A stretch of 64,000 bases of DNA from Dichetophora obliterata (Eukaryota > Arthropoda > Insecta > Diptera > Sciomyzidae): the NCBI GenBank assembly GCA_963920525.1, contig OY986439.1, forward strand, positions 45,185,193 to 45,249,192. Reading direction: 5' to 3'. Shown here in pieces: positions 53,842 to 64,000 of this stretch; position 1 is the stretch's first letter; every line of letters begins with the position of its first letter. The notes under the pieces are model-generated. The model made no database searches, had not been told where the DNA came from, and saw only the letters and a list, made by a program, of their open reading frames with translations. Made by a program: the position numbers and the translations under genes.

Positions 53842-56572
53842 CACAGTGGGCCAAACAGCTCTGCTAGCGGAATTTAATTAATAACTCGAGTAAATAAGGA
53901 GATGTTATAATGAAAATTTATACTTAAGGTTTTTAACGCATTCATCATTTTTGAGTTCTTAACATTTTACATTTCTAAGTAATTTATTTGAAGTATATGA
54001 AGAAAAAAAAAAAACATTTATATATATGTTAACAACTAAGTTATTATTCAGAATCTGATGAATCTGAATCAATGGAAATATTTTCAAAATTATTGAGCAA
54101 CCCAGCTACGACTCTGTCTAACTGTTATGTCTGTTTATGTCTTTTCTGGAAATATAAGATGGTTTTGACAAAGATGTTATAAGCGGATCTGATGAAATAA
54201 GTAACCCATTTATGACATCTTCCATTGTATGACTTCTATTGTCTTTACGGGAATGGTTTTGACGTAAGTCCCGAAATCCCTAAGCCTCGCTTCAAGGGCT
54301 TCTTCGGACATCATGCCAATTGGTAGTGCTACATGGGATATAATGTCTGCACCATGTATTAATATTTTGTGCACAGAAGACGGCATTTAATACCAAGGGT
54401 ATGTGTCGACAAATATTTCAGCTGTTTCGGGGGCATATGAGCGGAATGCATCTGTATTGACTTCATATCCAATAGCCAAAACACGTAAAATTACACTAAA
54501 CTTGTATATAAGCGTTTCGCAAACTCCTGCAATGCGGGCTACCAAATCTGGTTCGCTAAAAAAACGTCTGGCAGTATTACCATTGTTAGTATTGCCACTA
54601 CCAGCCATAGGAATATCTACCAATAATCCCATGTGTTTTCTGAGTTGCAGTTAAATTTCGGATTTTCTTGCTTCAACCTCCGGCTTATCTTCCCCGCGAA
54701 CTTGCCATTTTTTAATTGAAATTTTGTACGATATGTGCAAGATACATTCAAAAAATCGTATCCATGCATGGAGCGTTGATAAGCCATATTTAAAAAGATC
54801 TACATCAACTGGATAACTTTGCACCAAATTTAAATTGTTCATATTTTTTGGCACAGCTCTACAAATTCCACATGTCTGTGTAGAGGCTTCTGCAAGGACG
54901 CTAAATATTTTGCCATCCAGCATGGTACAATGAAATACATGGTCAATTGTTAATGAGTTGAAAATTGTTGGCTTAATTGAAAGTATTTGGCTATTTATAC
55001 TATCAGTCTCTGCACGAATTAATTCAGTCGATTCTTTTTGGCATATTAGTTTTATGGGCCGACTATAGCGAGTTGACGAAGGTCGCGTGTTTTTCCACAA
55101 AATTGTCGATCCAAGCTGAACTTGTAAGGGAACAAGGCAAACTGCAAACAGGTGCTGATCGGCCATACTAATTTCACCATCTTGAAACTTTTGGCGATAT
55201 GTTGCATGTCCACTGCTTCCATCGCAGCCCTATTTATGTATTGCAGTTAAGCTTATACTGTTGTTGTTGACTGAAATTTCATTTTCAAAATGTATAATTC
55301 GGCTAATAGTATGATCTACTAAGCTCTGCAGTGTTGTTTCAGCGGAATAATCTGTAAACATAAATTCCTTTGGATAGCACATAAGCTTCGCTAAATGCAG
55401 CTTATGATAACTGGGATATATATCTGCATTTTTTTCCTTGGCACTACATTGTGTTAGCTTGTATGTATGTTTTGTGTGGCCGACATCTATATACAGAGCA
55501 AGTGCTTCTTCAGGTGAATAAGGAATATTTAGCTTGACTTGTGTCTCCAGCGTCCTTTTAATTTTTTGTCCGGCTGTCTCATCTTTATTCAATGTACTGA
55601 CAATTTTTGATGCGCTTCGCAGTCCAGATTTATACAACCTGGAGCTTGTTGCCACCATCAACTCTTCACATGTTGCTTGTTGAAAAAGACTAGACACTTT
55701 TCGGATCTGTGTCTTAGGGCAGAGGTCACCAAAATCTTTCCTTGGACGACCCATGTTTGATCCATTCTGTTGAAAGAGCGGCGTATCAAGCTATTTCTGA
55801 TTTTTTTTCTCAAAAAAATTCCTATTGTAACGGCATGCCTTCCATTTTTCTGTAAGCCTGCTTACGAAATTGGTCAATTTTTTGTTTGTTTCTTCCAATT
55901 CATTTTTAGATAGGTTTATGTTCTTGTAAATTGTACCAAATACAAATTCATGTAGGGTCAATACTTTTTTTTTTGGCGCCTTTTTCGCTAAGCCAAATGA
56001 AATAAAGTGAGCGCTAGGAGACTGGCATTTCACCTAAAAAGTCCAACAGAGTTAACAGTTGGTCGTAGTTGGTTATCATTTTGAATATTTTTACACCACA
56101 AGGACTCAAACTTTACATATATTCTATAATTACCTTGAAAATGATTGAATGACGTTAGTTATAGTCCAAAGATATCAGTATTCTCTCTAAAACCATATAT
56201 GCTAAAATAGCTTACTTCTACCACATTTTTTTGATACACATGAAAGGACGGGTCAGAAACATATAATTTTTATTTAGTACATACCTTATCTGAATGAGAA
56301 AAAAGATATTGACTCAATAAATAATAATTTGTTTGTAATTTGGCACAACCAACAGAAGTCAATAAAAGTCTGCGAAATCTTTTAGGCCACGTGCTAAACA
56401 TATGTTCACTTCAAAAGCTCGCAGCAGATCAGGAATGCACCTAAAAGCTAATGCAAAAGCTTTAATAAGCTTTTACAAGTGTTGTCAATTAAAAGAAAAC
56501 AAAAGAGGTCGGAATTTTGAAAAATTTAAATTCGACTTAAATCCCACTAGATTGCCTCTTTGGGCCACTGTG
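53842..56572 (-). mobile_element. Transib (RAG1-related) DNA transposon, 2731 bp
   Basis: The left end CACAGTGGGCCAAACAG and the right inverse CACAGTGGCCCAAAGAG agree, and similarity continues to a CTAG(C/T)GG(A/G)ATTTAA block about 36 bases in. CAGTG at 53837-53841 and at 56573-56577 is a perfect 5-bp target duplication. Five-base GC-rich duplications and CAC-starting ends are established traits of Transib, the superfamily related to the RAG1 core of V(D)J recombination. The first seven bases equal the recombination-signal heptamer. A transposase pseudogene fills much of the minus strand. Confidence 0.86.
54120..56033 (-). pseudogene. Transib transposase with four in-frame stops and one frameshift
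   Basis: A single minus-strand frame runs from 56033 to about 54290. It is broken by TAG at 55791-55793, TAG at 55230-55232, TAA at 54651-54653 and TAA at 54387-54389. The order is: N-terminal basic part; GRPRKDFGDL linker; GCDGSSGHATYRQKF (candidate first catalytic Asp at 55221); a CGIC knuckle; GLSTLHAWIRFFECILHISY; NTNNGNTARRFF; PSSVHKILIHGADII; and SEEALEARLRDF, where the RAG1-like catalytic Glu is expected. A frameshift near 54285 leads to NHSRKDNRSHTMEDV and LLISSDPLITSL. The frame opens directly after a TTTTTAG, so an upstream 5' exon is possible. Family assignment rests on these motifs, from memory, and on the element ends. Confidence 0.8.
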
Positions 56573-56577
56573 CAGTG

Positions 56578-57470
56578 GGGTCAAATCGCATGATCTTGGC
56601 GGCAAATGAACTGCTCCAAAACGTGAGATTAATTTGCTCACCAAACTTGAATCTCAATAGGTGGTCCATGATATCAAGTTCCGTGTGACATGTGGCAATG
56701 TTTTGTTGAAACCACATGTCAACCAAGTCCAGTTTGGGCAAAAAAGTCGGTAATCACCGCACGGAATCTTGCTTCATTGACTGTAATGTTGCGATTTTCA
56801 TTATTTTTGAAAAAGTACGGTACAATGATACTGCCTGCACACAAACCGCACCAAACAGTGCTTTTTTCAGGGCGCATTGGCAGCTCTTCAGACCAAAATT
56901 GGCAATTCTGTTTGTTGACGTACCCATTGAGCCAAAAATTAGCTTCTTCGCTAAAGACAGTTTTTCGATAAAAAAGTGAATCTTCATCCAACTTTTCTAA
57001 GGCACATTCACCAAACAAACGTTCACGCAGGTCACCTGGTTTCAGTTCTTGCACCAGCTGTATTTTGTATGGTTTTATACCGAGGTCCTTGCGTAATATC
57101 TTCCAGGTGGTCGAATAACACAAGCCCAATAGTTGACAACGACGACAAATTCTTCGATGCGATCTTCATTGATTCACTCTCCGCATTCAGGCGTGGATTA
57201 ATGTCAAATAAAGTGAAACTGCTGCGAAATTTGGTCAGAATAGCTTGAAAAGCCTGTTTGGTGGGTCAATTTTGACGACTATAAAATGGACGTAATTTGC
57301 GAAACACATTTCTCACAGAGCACGAATTTCGATAATAAAATTTAATAATTTGCAAGCCCTGTTTGTTTTTAAGTCTATTTATGGTGAAATAGCAAACATT
57401 ACTGAGGATTTTTGGCTTAGCCACATGTTACGAATCACGCGTGAGGAGTCAAAAAGATTCCATTGAAAAA
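56578..57470 (-). pseudogene. Mariner transposase, N-terminal and catalytic part
   Basis: The minus strand shows GLQIIKFYYRN and SVRNVFRKLRPFY near 57340, then CYSTTWKILRKDLGIKPYKI from about 57120. The catalytic part reads VFSEEANFWLNGYVNKQNC, in which the first catalytic Asp is Glu. Next comes WFQQNIATCHTE, in which the second catalytic Asp is Asn. After a frameshift, LPPRSCDLTPL (third Asp intact) runs into the Transib insertion point. Stops occur in the N-terminal third. Inactive. Confidence 0.83.
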
Positions 57471-57658
57471 ACAAATAGCGAAAAAATCACCGTTTATAAC
57501 ATTTGCTACCTAAATTTTCGATATATAAAGAACTATTCTTAGAAGATGTGTAGGTTATATTAAGAAAATTTTTACGGGTTTAAATACAGGTTTATAATTC
57601 TTCACTCAAATCCTATATCTTTACTTTACCTACTAGATACTATAACTTTAATCTAACT

Positions 57659-57830
57659 GCATTATTCTTAACACAAAGAAGCACAGCAACTATGAGAAAT
57701 ACACGAGAAGCAATATTCTCTTCCATACGCAATTGTATTGCTTCTCGTGTCTTTCTCTTCCATACGCAAAATACATAGATGTATTGTCTTTCTCATCGTT
57801 GGAGTGCTTCTTCGTGATACACAATAATGC
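57659..57830. mobile_element. Small hairpin MITE, copy B
   Basis: The ends GCATTATTCT... and the inverse GCATTATTGTGTATCACGAA enclose arms with AAGAAGCAC, CAAC-ATGAGAAA and CACGAGAAGCAAT pairs. It resembles 16097-16232 in order and words. A TTCCATACGCAA block is repeated in the middle. Non-coding. Confidence 0.6.
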
Positions 57831-60800
57831 AGTAAATCTTTGCATGTAATGCAGTAATGAATAATGCAGTAAATCTCTTCGACGAAAGTGATCGAGTCAA
57901 TTTCATACCCTGTTTGTATGCAAAGGTAATTCAGACCCACCTGAAATACATAAATATATATATATATTACTTCAAACAAGATCCACAATGTAGCTCCAAT
58001 CATGATATATAATGGATATTTAAAATACGTTACACCTAGATACAAATACATAGATTAAGCTACCTATAGGAAGTACTTGAAAAAAAAACAAAATGAATGT
58101 GGTAAAAGGCAGCAATAAATATTTTAAAAATATATTCCATAAGAGTCTGGAAATTTAAATTTCTCAATTAACAAACTCTAAATATCTCAAACTCAGATAT
58201 AAAAATAATATATACAAAACTATATTTATGTATGTAACTGTTTTAAAAATCAATGTTAGTACAACTTTCGCAACACATCTAAATGTATGTTAAAACAACC
58301 GTATTTAAAAAAAAAATGAACAAACAAATAAGCAAACAAGCAAACAAACTAAACTCAAAGATTTTTAAGAAATCCATTTAAAATAAAAACAAGCTAAACT
58401 AACTAATATAAAAATCCTATGGAGAGATACAATGACTGCTGAAACCAAAACATTAAAATGATTTAATAAGGACAACAACCAAAATAGTAGTTGCACAAAA
58501 CAACAACAGGAACAAATTTTTTCTAAATGTCTTCTTTACGCTTCGATAAGAATTATCAAAATAATTTTAAATATTTCAAAATTACAAAAAAAAAAAAAAA
58601 CAAAAAGGCTTAACAGCAAAGTTACAGAATCTATATTCAACAATACTTGTGTCTTTCGCGTGATGTTTTTCCAAATCAAAATTAAAACAACTTTGAGTGT
58701 TGGTGTATGTTTTTATCTCTCTCCTGCCAAATTTAAAAAAAAACAACAAAGTTTTATAAAAGAAATTTATAAATTATTAAAAGAATAGAAATAATTTTAA
58801 TGTAAAATTTCAATCAACTGTAACTAAAAGTTAACTTATCCAACATAATGACAACAGAATGTTGAAAAATCGAACTAAATGTACTAAAAAAAAAAACGGA
58901 GGGAAACTTTTAAAGAAAAGACAAAACTAACTGAATTAATGAAAACCTGACATAATCATAAAGACAATACCTTTTTTTATTTTTAATATAACAATTTAAG
59001 ATGCATTACAACCAAACTTCAAAACAATGTATCTGCAAAACATTTTTGATACTTCCTGTTTATGTTTACTATACGAAAAGAAAAAAAAACATACAAAACA
59101 AGTAAGGTTAAAAAAGTTTCTACCAAGTTGTGTAGAGTTTTTTAATTAATTCAATATCAACAATAATGAAAACGTAACCTACCGTTAAAATTATTACTTT
59201 ATAAAAATTTACTATTTTTACATAGATTTTTTACTCTTACTCTTTAACTTTCTCTATCTCTCGTTCTCAATGTGTGTGCAGATATGTTAAGGTTATAAAG
59301 AAAAACATATTACGAAATATTCCCACAGAAAAAACTTTTTGAAAAATATTTTCTTGCTAAATAACAATAACTGTCTTTAACATGAAGGAGATCAGCTAAA
59401 TCAACATAAAAATATATATTTTCTATACTCTTATATATGTAAATAGTAAATAAAAACTAACACAGCTAAATTTTTGAACAAACCATTTCAGAAAGCTAAC
59501 ATAGATTGTCATTACTACAAAATTTTTTATACTTCAATACAACAGCTTTTTGTCGTAAAAAACTTACACAAATTCAATGTTTTAGTAGATGAGCGTTATT
59601 AATAGCGGTATTTCTTCACCGAGTATTAGCGCTAATCCATGGATAAGACCATATTACCGAATAAGACGTGTTACTTGAAAAACTCGATCAAGATTTAAAG
59701 CTCGGCAATTGAGAAATCGCATTCATATTTAGATAAAACTATAATTTTTGCAAAATTTGCAAGTAATTGTATATTAAATGTTACGAATTTTGAAATGTTA
59801 TAATCAAAAACGCTTGTTATTTTATCGGAAAACATTGCCTATTATGAAGTATTTTATTTAAAAGAACAAAACCGGAAGAGTATTTTCCCTTTTTTTGCCT
59901 GAAAACTTAAAATGTGTAATATTTTTTCCCAAAAATGTCTTCAATTAACTTTTGTTCTTGTTTTTGTTCAACTGAGCTCAGTAATTGGTAATAATTTATG
60001 AAATACCAATACAAAAAAATGATTCATTCAAGGTATTATTTTAAGCAATCAGCTCAAATATCTTTCAGTTTTTTAAGTTTCCGTATTTTCTACAGTTTCT
60101 TAGACGTTTTATTTCTTTTTTACCAAGAAGTCTTTTTAAGTATATTTTCCAGTACAATTTACCAGTCTTTTTGAATGTTTTTGAATATTTTTAAATTTTA
60201 ATTAATTTTTGTTTTTATGTGCTAAGAAAATGTATGCCTACTTTACTCTAAAGTAAATTTTTATGGCGCTTCAATGGGCTCAACGTATATGTCTCTACAA
60301 AGCTAAGATGTATATAATTGAAGCTACTAAGACTATACTTTGAAGTTTTAAGTTAGTTCAAAATCATGAAAATCGTTTATTAATTTAATAAACGGTGTGT
60401 CATGGCTGAATTAATTTAGTATCAATAATAACCAATAATAAGGAAGTATCTTTTAATTCAAAATGCTTTTATCGTGTAAAAACGTTAGAAATTTTTTTAA
60501 TAAGATTACGGTATATTTGCATATGAAAGGCTTACTTGACTTCTCTGAAATCCTCTTCTATCTATTTAACCAACAAACCTACATTCAATTTGTCAGAATC
60601 TATTTGAGCATCTTTGGAGAAATATAATTGTTGTTTTTTTAAGCATTGAGGTGATTCCTCGCTGTGCTCGCTACCTTGAGTTTTCATTCTTACACATCAA
60701 CGGTTCAGAGGTAGTATTAGTTTGTAACTTTATTTTTCTGTTCGAAAAAAAAATGTATTCAAAAAAGTCTTAAAAGTTAAGTTTAATTTCTTAACTTGAA

Positions 60801-61060
60801 ACTTGTAGCAATGACAACAAAGTTGAAAGTTCGGTGAAATCAATAATATTGCCTCAACATTCTTTAAAATTTCTTAAAACGTTGCAAACATTAAAGAACA
60901 ATACCTTATTTTTCTCAATATAGAAAATATAACAAATGTAAAGTAACATTCTTAAGCACATTAAAGAATATGTTTGTAAAAGACGACATACACAAATAAA
61001 AAAAAACATACTATATATTTACTAACGTTAGAGATATAAATTGATATCGTTGAAAAATGT
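57830..61060. other. Long AT-rich region without recognised gene
   Basis: It is dominated by A- and T-runs and CAAACAAA-like words (58315-58760). No exon with convincing splice sites, no transposase motif and no strong inverted repeats were found. It may be intergenic DNA or part of an intron or UTR of a gene outside the window. Confidence 0.4.
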
Positions 61061-61067
61061 TAACTTA

Positions 61068-61538
61068 CAGATCAATTCTGTCGCGGTAACGTTAGAAACT
61101 CACTTTATGATAACTTTCACAGTCTTTTAGTATTCTGCAATCAAGCGTTAGCGGTGAATATTGTTACCATATCTCTAGGTGGTAACAAGCAAAACAGCCG
61201 AAATTTGCATAGCTTGCATTCGGCGATGTGGGTATTTTTTTTTTTGCAGCAGCAGCTCTGGTTGGCTGTGAATAAAATTAACATAAAACCGCAGCTGCGC
61301 CGGCGTAATTCATGCATATTTTCTGAAAATATTATTAAAAAAATTAACAAAATTCAATTAATTCTTTGTATTTAATTATTTTTGTCCTGTTGTTTTCTTT
61401 CACCACACTATCACACAGAATAAGGTGAGTTTACGGCGCTTGATAGCGTTACCGAGTGCACAGAATACCGATTGCTAAGACAGGTAACGAGTTTTGGTAA
61501 CAAGATTACTATTGCTGGTAACACACTGAATCGATCTG
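61068..61538. mobile_element. 471-bp MITE with TTA duplication
   Basis: The left end CAGATCAATTCTGT and the inverse right end CAGATCGATTCAGT are flanked by TTA at 61065-61067 and 61539-61541. GGTAAC/GTTACC words recur in both subterminal regions. The centre is GC-richer (CAGCAGCAGCTC, GCAGCTGCGCCGGCG). It has no transposase and resembles PIF/Harbinger-type MITEs in duplication length. Confidence 0.68.
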
Positions 61539-61997
61539 TTAAAGAGCGCAACAGAAAAATACTTCAACCCTAGTAGCTTTATTTCATAAACAACACCTAA
61601 TCTAAGTTTAAAATTTTAAGTAATGAAAAATACTTCAAAGCAAAACAAAAACTATTTTTAGACATATGAGTTTATTCTCATACAATATATTTACATATAT
61701 ACAATATTTGTGTTAGAGCCATTACTAAAAGTATATGAAAGAGTTATAGTTACAAAAAGTTTATTAATATTCACTGAAACTATTTTAAAATTAGGGGGAG
61801 GGGGAAAACGAAAATACGCAAATATATTAAATAAAGTATTAAAATTAATCATTCATGCTGTTAAACTGCACAGTTGATTAAGTAAATAATTAATTAATGA
61901 TAATTGTTGAAATATCAAAAATGCATAAATATATTTGTAAAACATTTAAATATACATAAATATATATAGAATGTTAAACATATACATGCAAGATTAA

Positions 61998-62036
61998 CAA
62001 CAACAACAACAACAACAACAACAAAAACAACAACAA
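61998..62036. repeat. (CAA)n microsatellite
   Basis: A run of about 13 CAA/AAC triplets with one AAAAAC interruption. Non-coding context. Confidence 0.9.
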
Positions 62037-62312
62037 ATATTAAAATTAATGTTAAGATTTATTATAGCAAAATTAAAAAATGTACAGAATCATTATGATG
62101 TGAATGAATAAATATTAAAAATGGGCGATGAAACAACAAAAATAAACATATTTCCTCTCATTAATGTTTCAAATTGTTTGCGTTTTATTTCAAGATTTAT
62201 ATGTTTTCGTTTTTCCACACAGCACTCATTTCAAGGAAAGAATAAACTGGAAAATTGTATGGCATCTAAATGCTGTAAATTGGAGGTTTTAAATGCTGTT
62301 TTAAGAATTACC

Positions 62313-63472
62313 TAACTTAACTTAACTTAACTTAACTTAACTTAACTTAACTTAACTTAACTTAACTTAACTTAACTTAACTTAACTTAACTTAACTTAA
62401 CTTAACTTAACTTAACTTAACTTAACTTAACTTAACTTTACTTTACTTTACTTTACTTTACTTAACTTAACTTAACTTAACTTAACTTAACTTTACTTTA
62501 CTTTACTTAACTTAACTTAACTTAACTTAACTTAACTTAACTTAACTTAACTTAACTTAACTTAACTTAACTTAACTTAACTTAACTTAACTTAACTTAA
62601 CTTAACTTAACTTAACTTAACTTAACTTAACTTAACTTAACTTAACTTAACTTAACTTAACTTAACTTAACTTAACTTAACTTAACTTAACTTAACTTAA
62701 CTTAACTTAACTTAACTTAACTTAACTTAACTTAACTTAACTTAACTTAACTTAACTTAACTTAACTTAACTTAACTTAACTTAATTTAACTTAACTTAA
62801 CTTAACTTAACTTAACTTAACTTAACTTAACTTAACTTAACTTAACTTAACTTAACTTAACTTAACTTAACTTAACTTAACTTAACTTAACTTAACTTAA
62901 CTTAACTTAACTTAACTTAACTTAACTTAACTTAACTTAACTTAACTTAACTTAACTTAACTTAACTTAACTTAACTTAACTTAACTTAACTTAACTTAA
63001 CTTAACTTAACTTAACTTAACTTAACTTAACTTAACTTAACTTAACTTAACTTAACTTAACTTAACTTAACTTAACTTAACTTAACTTAACTTAACTAAA
63101 CTTAACTTAACTTAACTTAACTTAACTTAACTTAACTTAACTTAACTTAACTTAACTTAACTTAACTTAACTTAACTTAACTTAACTTAACTTAACTTAA
63201 CTTAACTTAACTTAACTTAACTTAACTTAACTTAACTTAACTTAACTTAACTTAACTTAACTTAACTTAACTTAACTTAACTTAACTTAACTTAACTTAA
63301 CTTAACTTAACTTAACTTAACTTAACTTAACTTAACTTAACTTAACTTAACTTAACTTAACTTAACTTAACTTAACTTAACTTAACTTAACTTAACTTAA
63401 CTTAACTTAACTTAACTTAACTTAACTTAACTTAACTTAACTTAACTTAACTTAACTTAACTTAACTTAACT
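62313..63472. repeat. Pentanucleotide satellite (CTTAA)n, 1.16 kb
   Basis: About 230 copies of CTTAA with rare variants: CTTTA blocks at 62437-62461 and 62487-62506, one TTTAA near 62785 and one CTAAA near 63097. It is not the TTAGG repeat of insect telomeres. Stops in every frame exclude coding. Confidence 0.96.
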
Positions 63473-63639
63473 CGATATCTCATAATTGGTAAGTTAATTA
63501 AACTTGTAAGTTACAAAACTAATATTATTTTACGACTTTTATACAAAAACTTAACCATAAAAATAACATGGAAAACAAGAAAAAGGAAGAAAACTAAATA
63601 TTTTTCTCATGAAATTACATTTCACCCAATAAGTCCCCG

Positions 63640-64000
63640 GCCTAGGTAAGGTTAGGTTTAGGTGGCAGCAGGTCTTAAGGTCAGCCCACTTAGACCATTA
63701 CTGGTCCGTTGTGATACCACAGAATGAAAGAAGGGAGTATTCAAGTGAAACTTTTAAATATGTAGGATTTTTTTAATGTGGCAGAAGCTGTAGAAACATG
63801 TGATATTAAATATAAAGCAAGTGTTATGCCTTGCCTTCAGTCAAATCAAGTTATTAAGCGTTCCTCTCCACAAACTTTTCCTACCATCAACTACCACAAC
63901 TATTCGTCGTAAATTGACGTATTTTAAAGTTTCTTTGATTAGAAATAAGGAGAGAAAGGTTATAGCGTAGGACCATGGCCCGGCCAGGATTCGAACCCAG
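63640..64000. repeat. Dispersed-repeat fragments at the window end
   Basis: GGTAAGGTTAGGTTTAGGTGG, then CAGCCCACTTAGACCATTAC, then GGTCCGTTGTGATACCAC (63646-63722) is a block of a kind I have seen often in fly repeats, from memory only. At 63971-64000 the minus strand reads CTGGGTTCGAATCCTGG then CCGGGCCATGG, a T-arm and acceptor-like end of a tRNA or SINE whose other half lies outside the window. Confidence 0.4.

Larger units (their letters stand above)
53518..57496 (-). mobile_element. Mariner element split by a Transib insertion
   Basis: The ends TAAAGGGGTGACTTTTTAAG and the inverse TAAACGGTGATTTTTTCGC are flanked by TA at 53516-53517 and 57497-57498. Subtracting the Transib and its duplicated target leaves 1243 bp, normal for a mariner. 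The transposase is on the minus strand, in two pieces. Confidence 0.82.

Noticed and set aside
61141..61375. Overlapping short frames on both strands
   Set aside because: They lie in the GC-richer core of the 61068-61538 MITE and have no recognisable domain.
19474..63472. Telomeric repeats
   Set aside because: CTAAGA, CTAAGG and CTTAA are not the TTAGG insect telomere unit, which is absent from flies, and the arrays lie within mixed transposon DNA.

Overview
The window looks like nuclear DNA of a higher dipteran fly, perhaps tephritid-like. Reasons: it is strongly AT-rich, has spliceosomal introns, carries many mariner, piggyBac, Transib and jockey-type relics, and contains an insect-type ZAD zinc-finger sequence. 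The species cannot be fixed from sequence alone. Nothing bacterial or plasmid-like is present. Most of the 64 kb is transposon debris, much of it nested, plus long simple satellites.

Only one convincing host gene is seen, on the + strand. A short exon (34725-34759) carries an in-frame upstream stop, a good start context and ATG+G. It splices in matching phase over a 9.2 kb transposon-filled intron to exons 44008-44446 and 44521-45700. The predicted product is 540 residues: Ser-rich, basic and full of RRxS-type sites. I do not recognise the family. A possible untranslated exon lies at 22972-23050 and a possible 48-nt cassette exon at 36387-36434.

Layout. 1-2549: 3' part of a non-LTR retrotransposon (endonuclease end and reverse transcriptase, poly-A). 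2833-5042: large inverted-repeat element. 6507-9624: cluster of foldback elements ending GGGCGGGTC/GGCCGGGTC and sitting in (TA)n. 9658-11132: two abutting inverted-repeat elements. 12515-15421: foldback element with a deleted mariner in one arm. 16-19.2 kb: small MITEs and a degraded SINE. 19474-21075: two fused hexamer satellites. 24524-25390: dead mariner. 25818-29831: piggyBac element with TTAA ends, split by a 2.2 kb insert carrying a ZAD/DUF4806-like pseudogene. 29925-31030: antisense LINE relic. 33094-33508: 63-bp tandem array. 34.7-45.7 kb: host gene; its large intron holds hAT-, piggyBac- and TAA-target MITEs. 46407-46480: tRNA-like relic. 48412-50072: inverted-repeat element enclosing a shrunken piggyBac. 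50095-50880: mariner relic. 51104-52756: MITE containing a foldback and a SINE with a 14-bp target duplication. 53518-57496: mariner split by a Transib (RAG1-related) element. 57.8-62.3 kb: gene-poor AT-rich DNA. 62313-63472: CTTAA satellite.

The most notable object is the Transib relic at 53842-56572. It has CACAGTG termini identical to the V(D)J heptamer, a perfect 5-bp duplication (CAGTG), and a transposase broken mainly by nonsense codons. It interrupts a mariner whose reading frame is rejoined when the insert and one CAGTG copy are removed.
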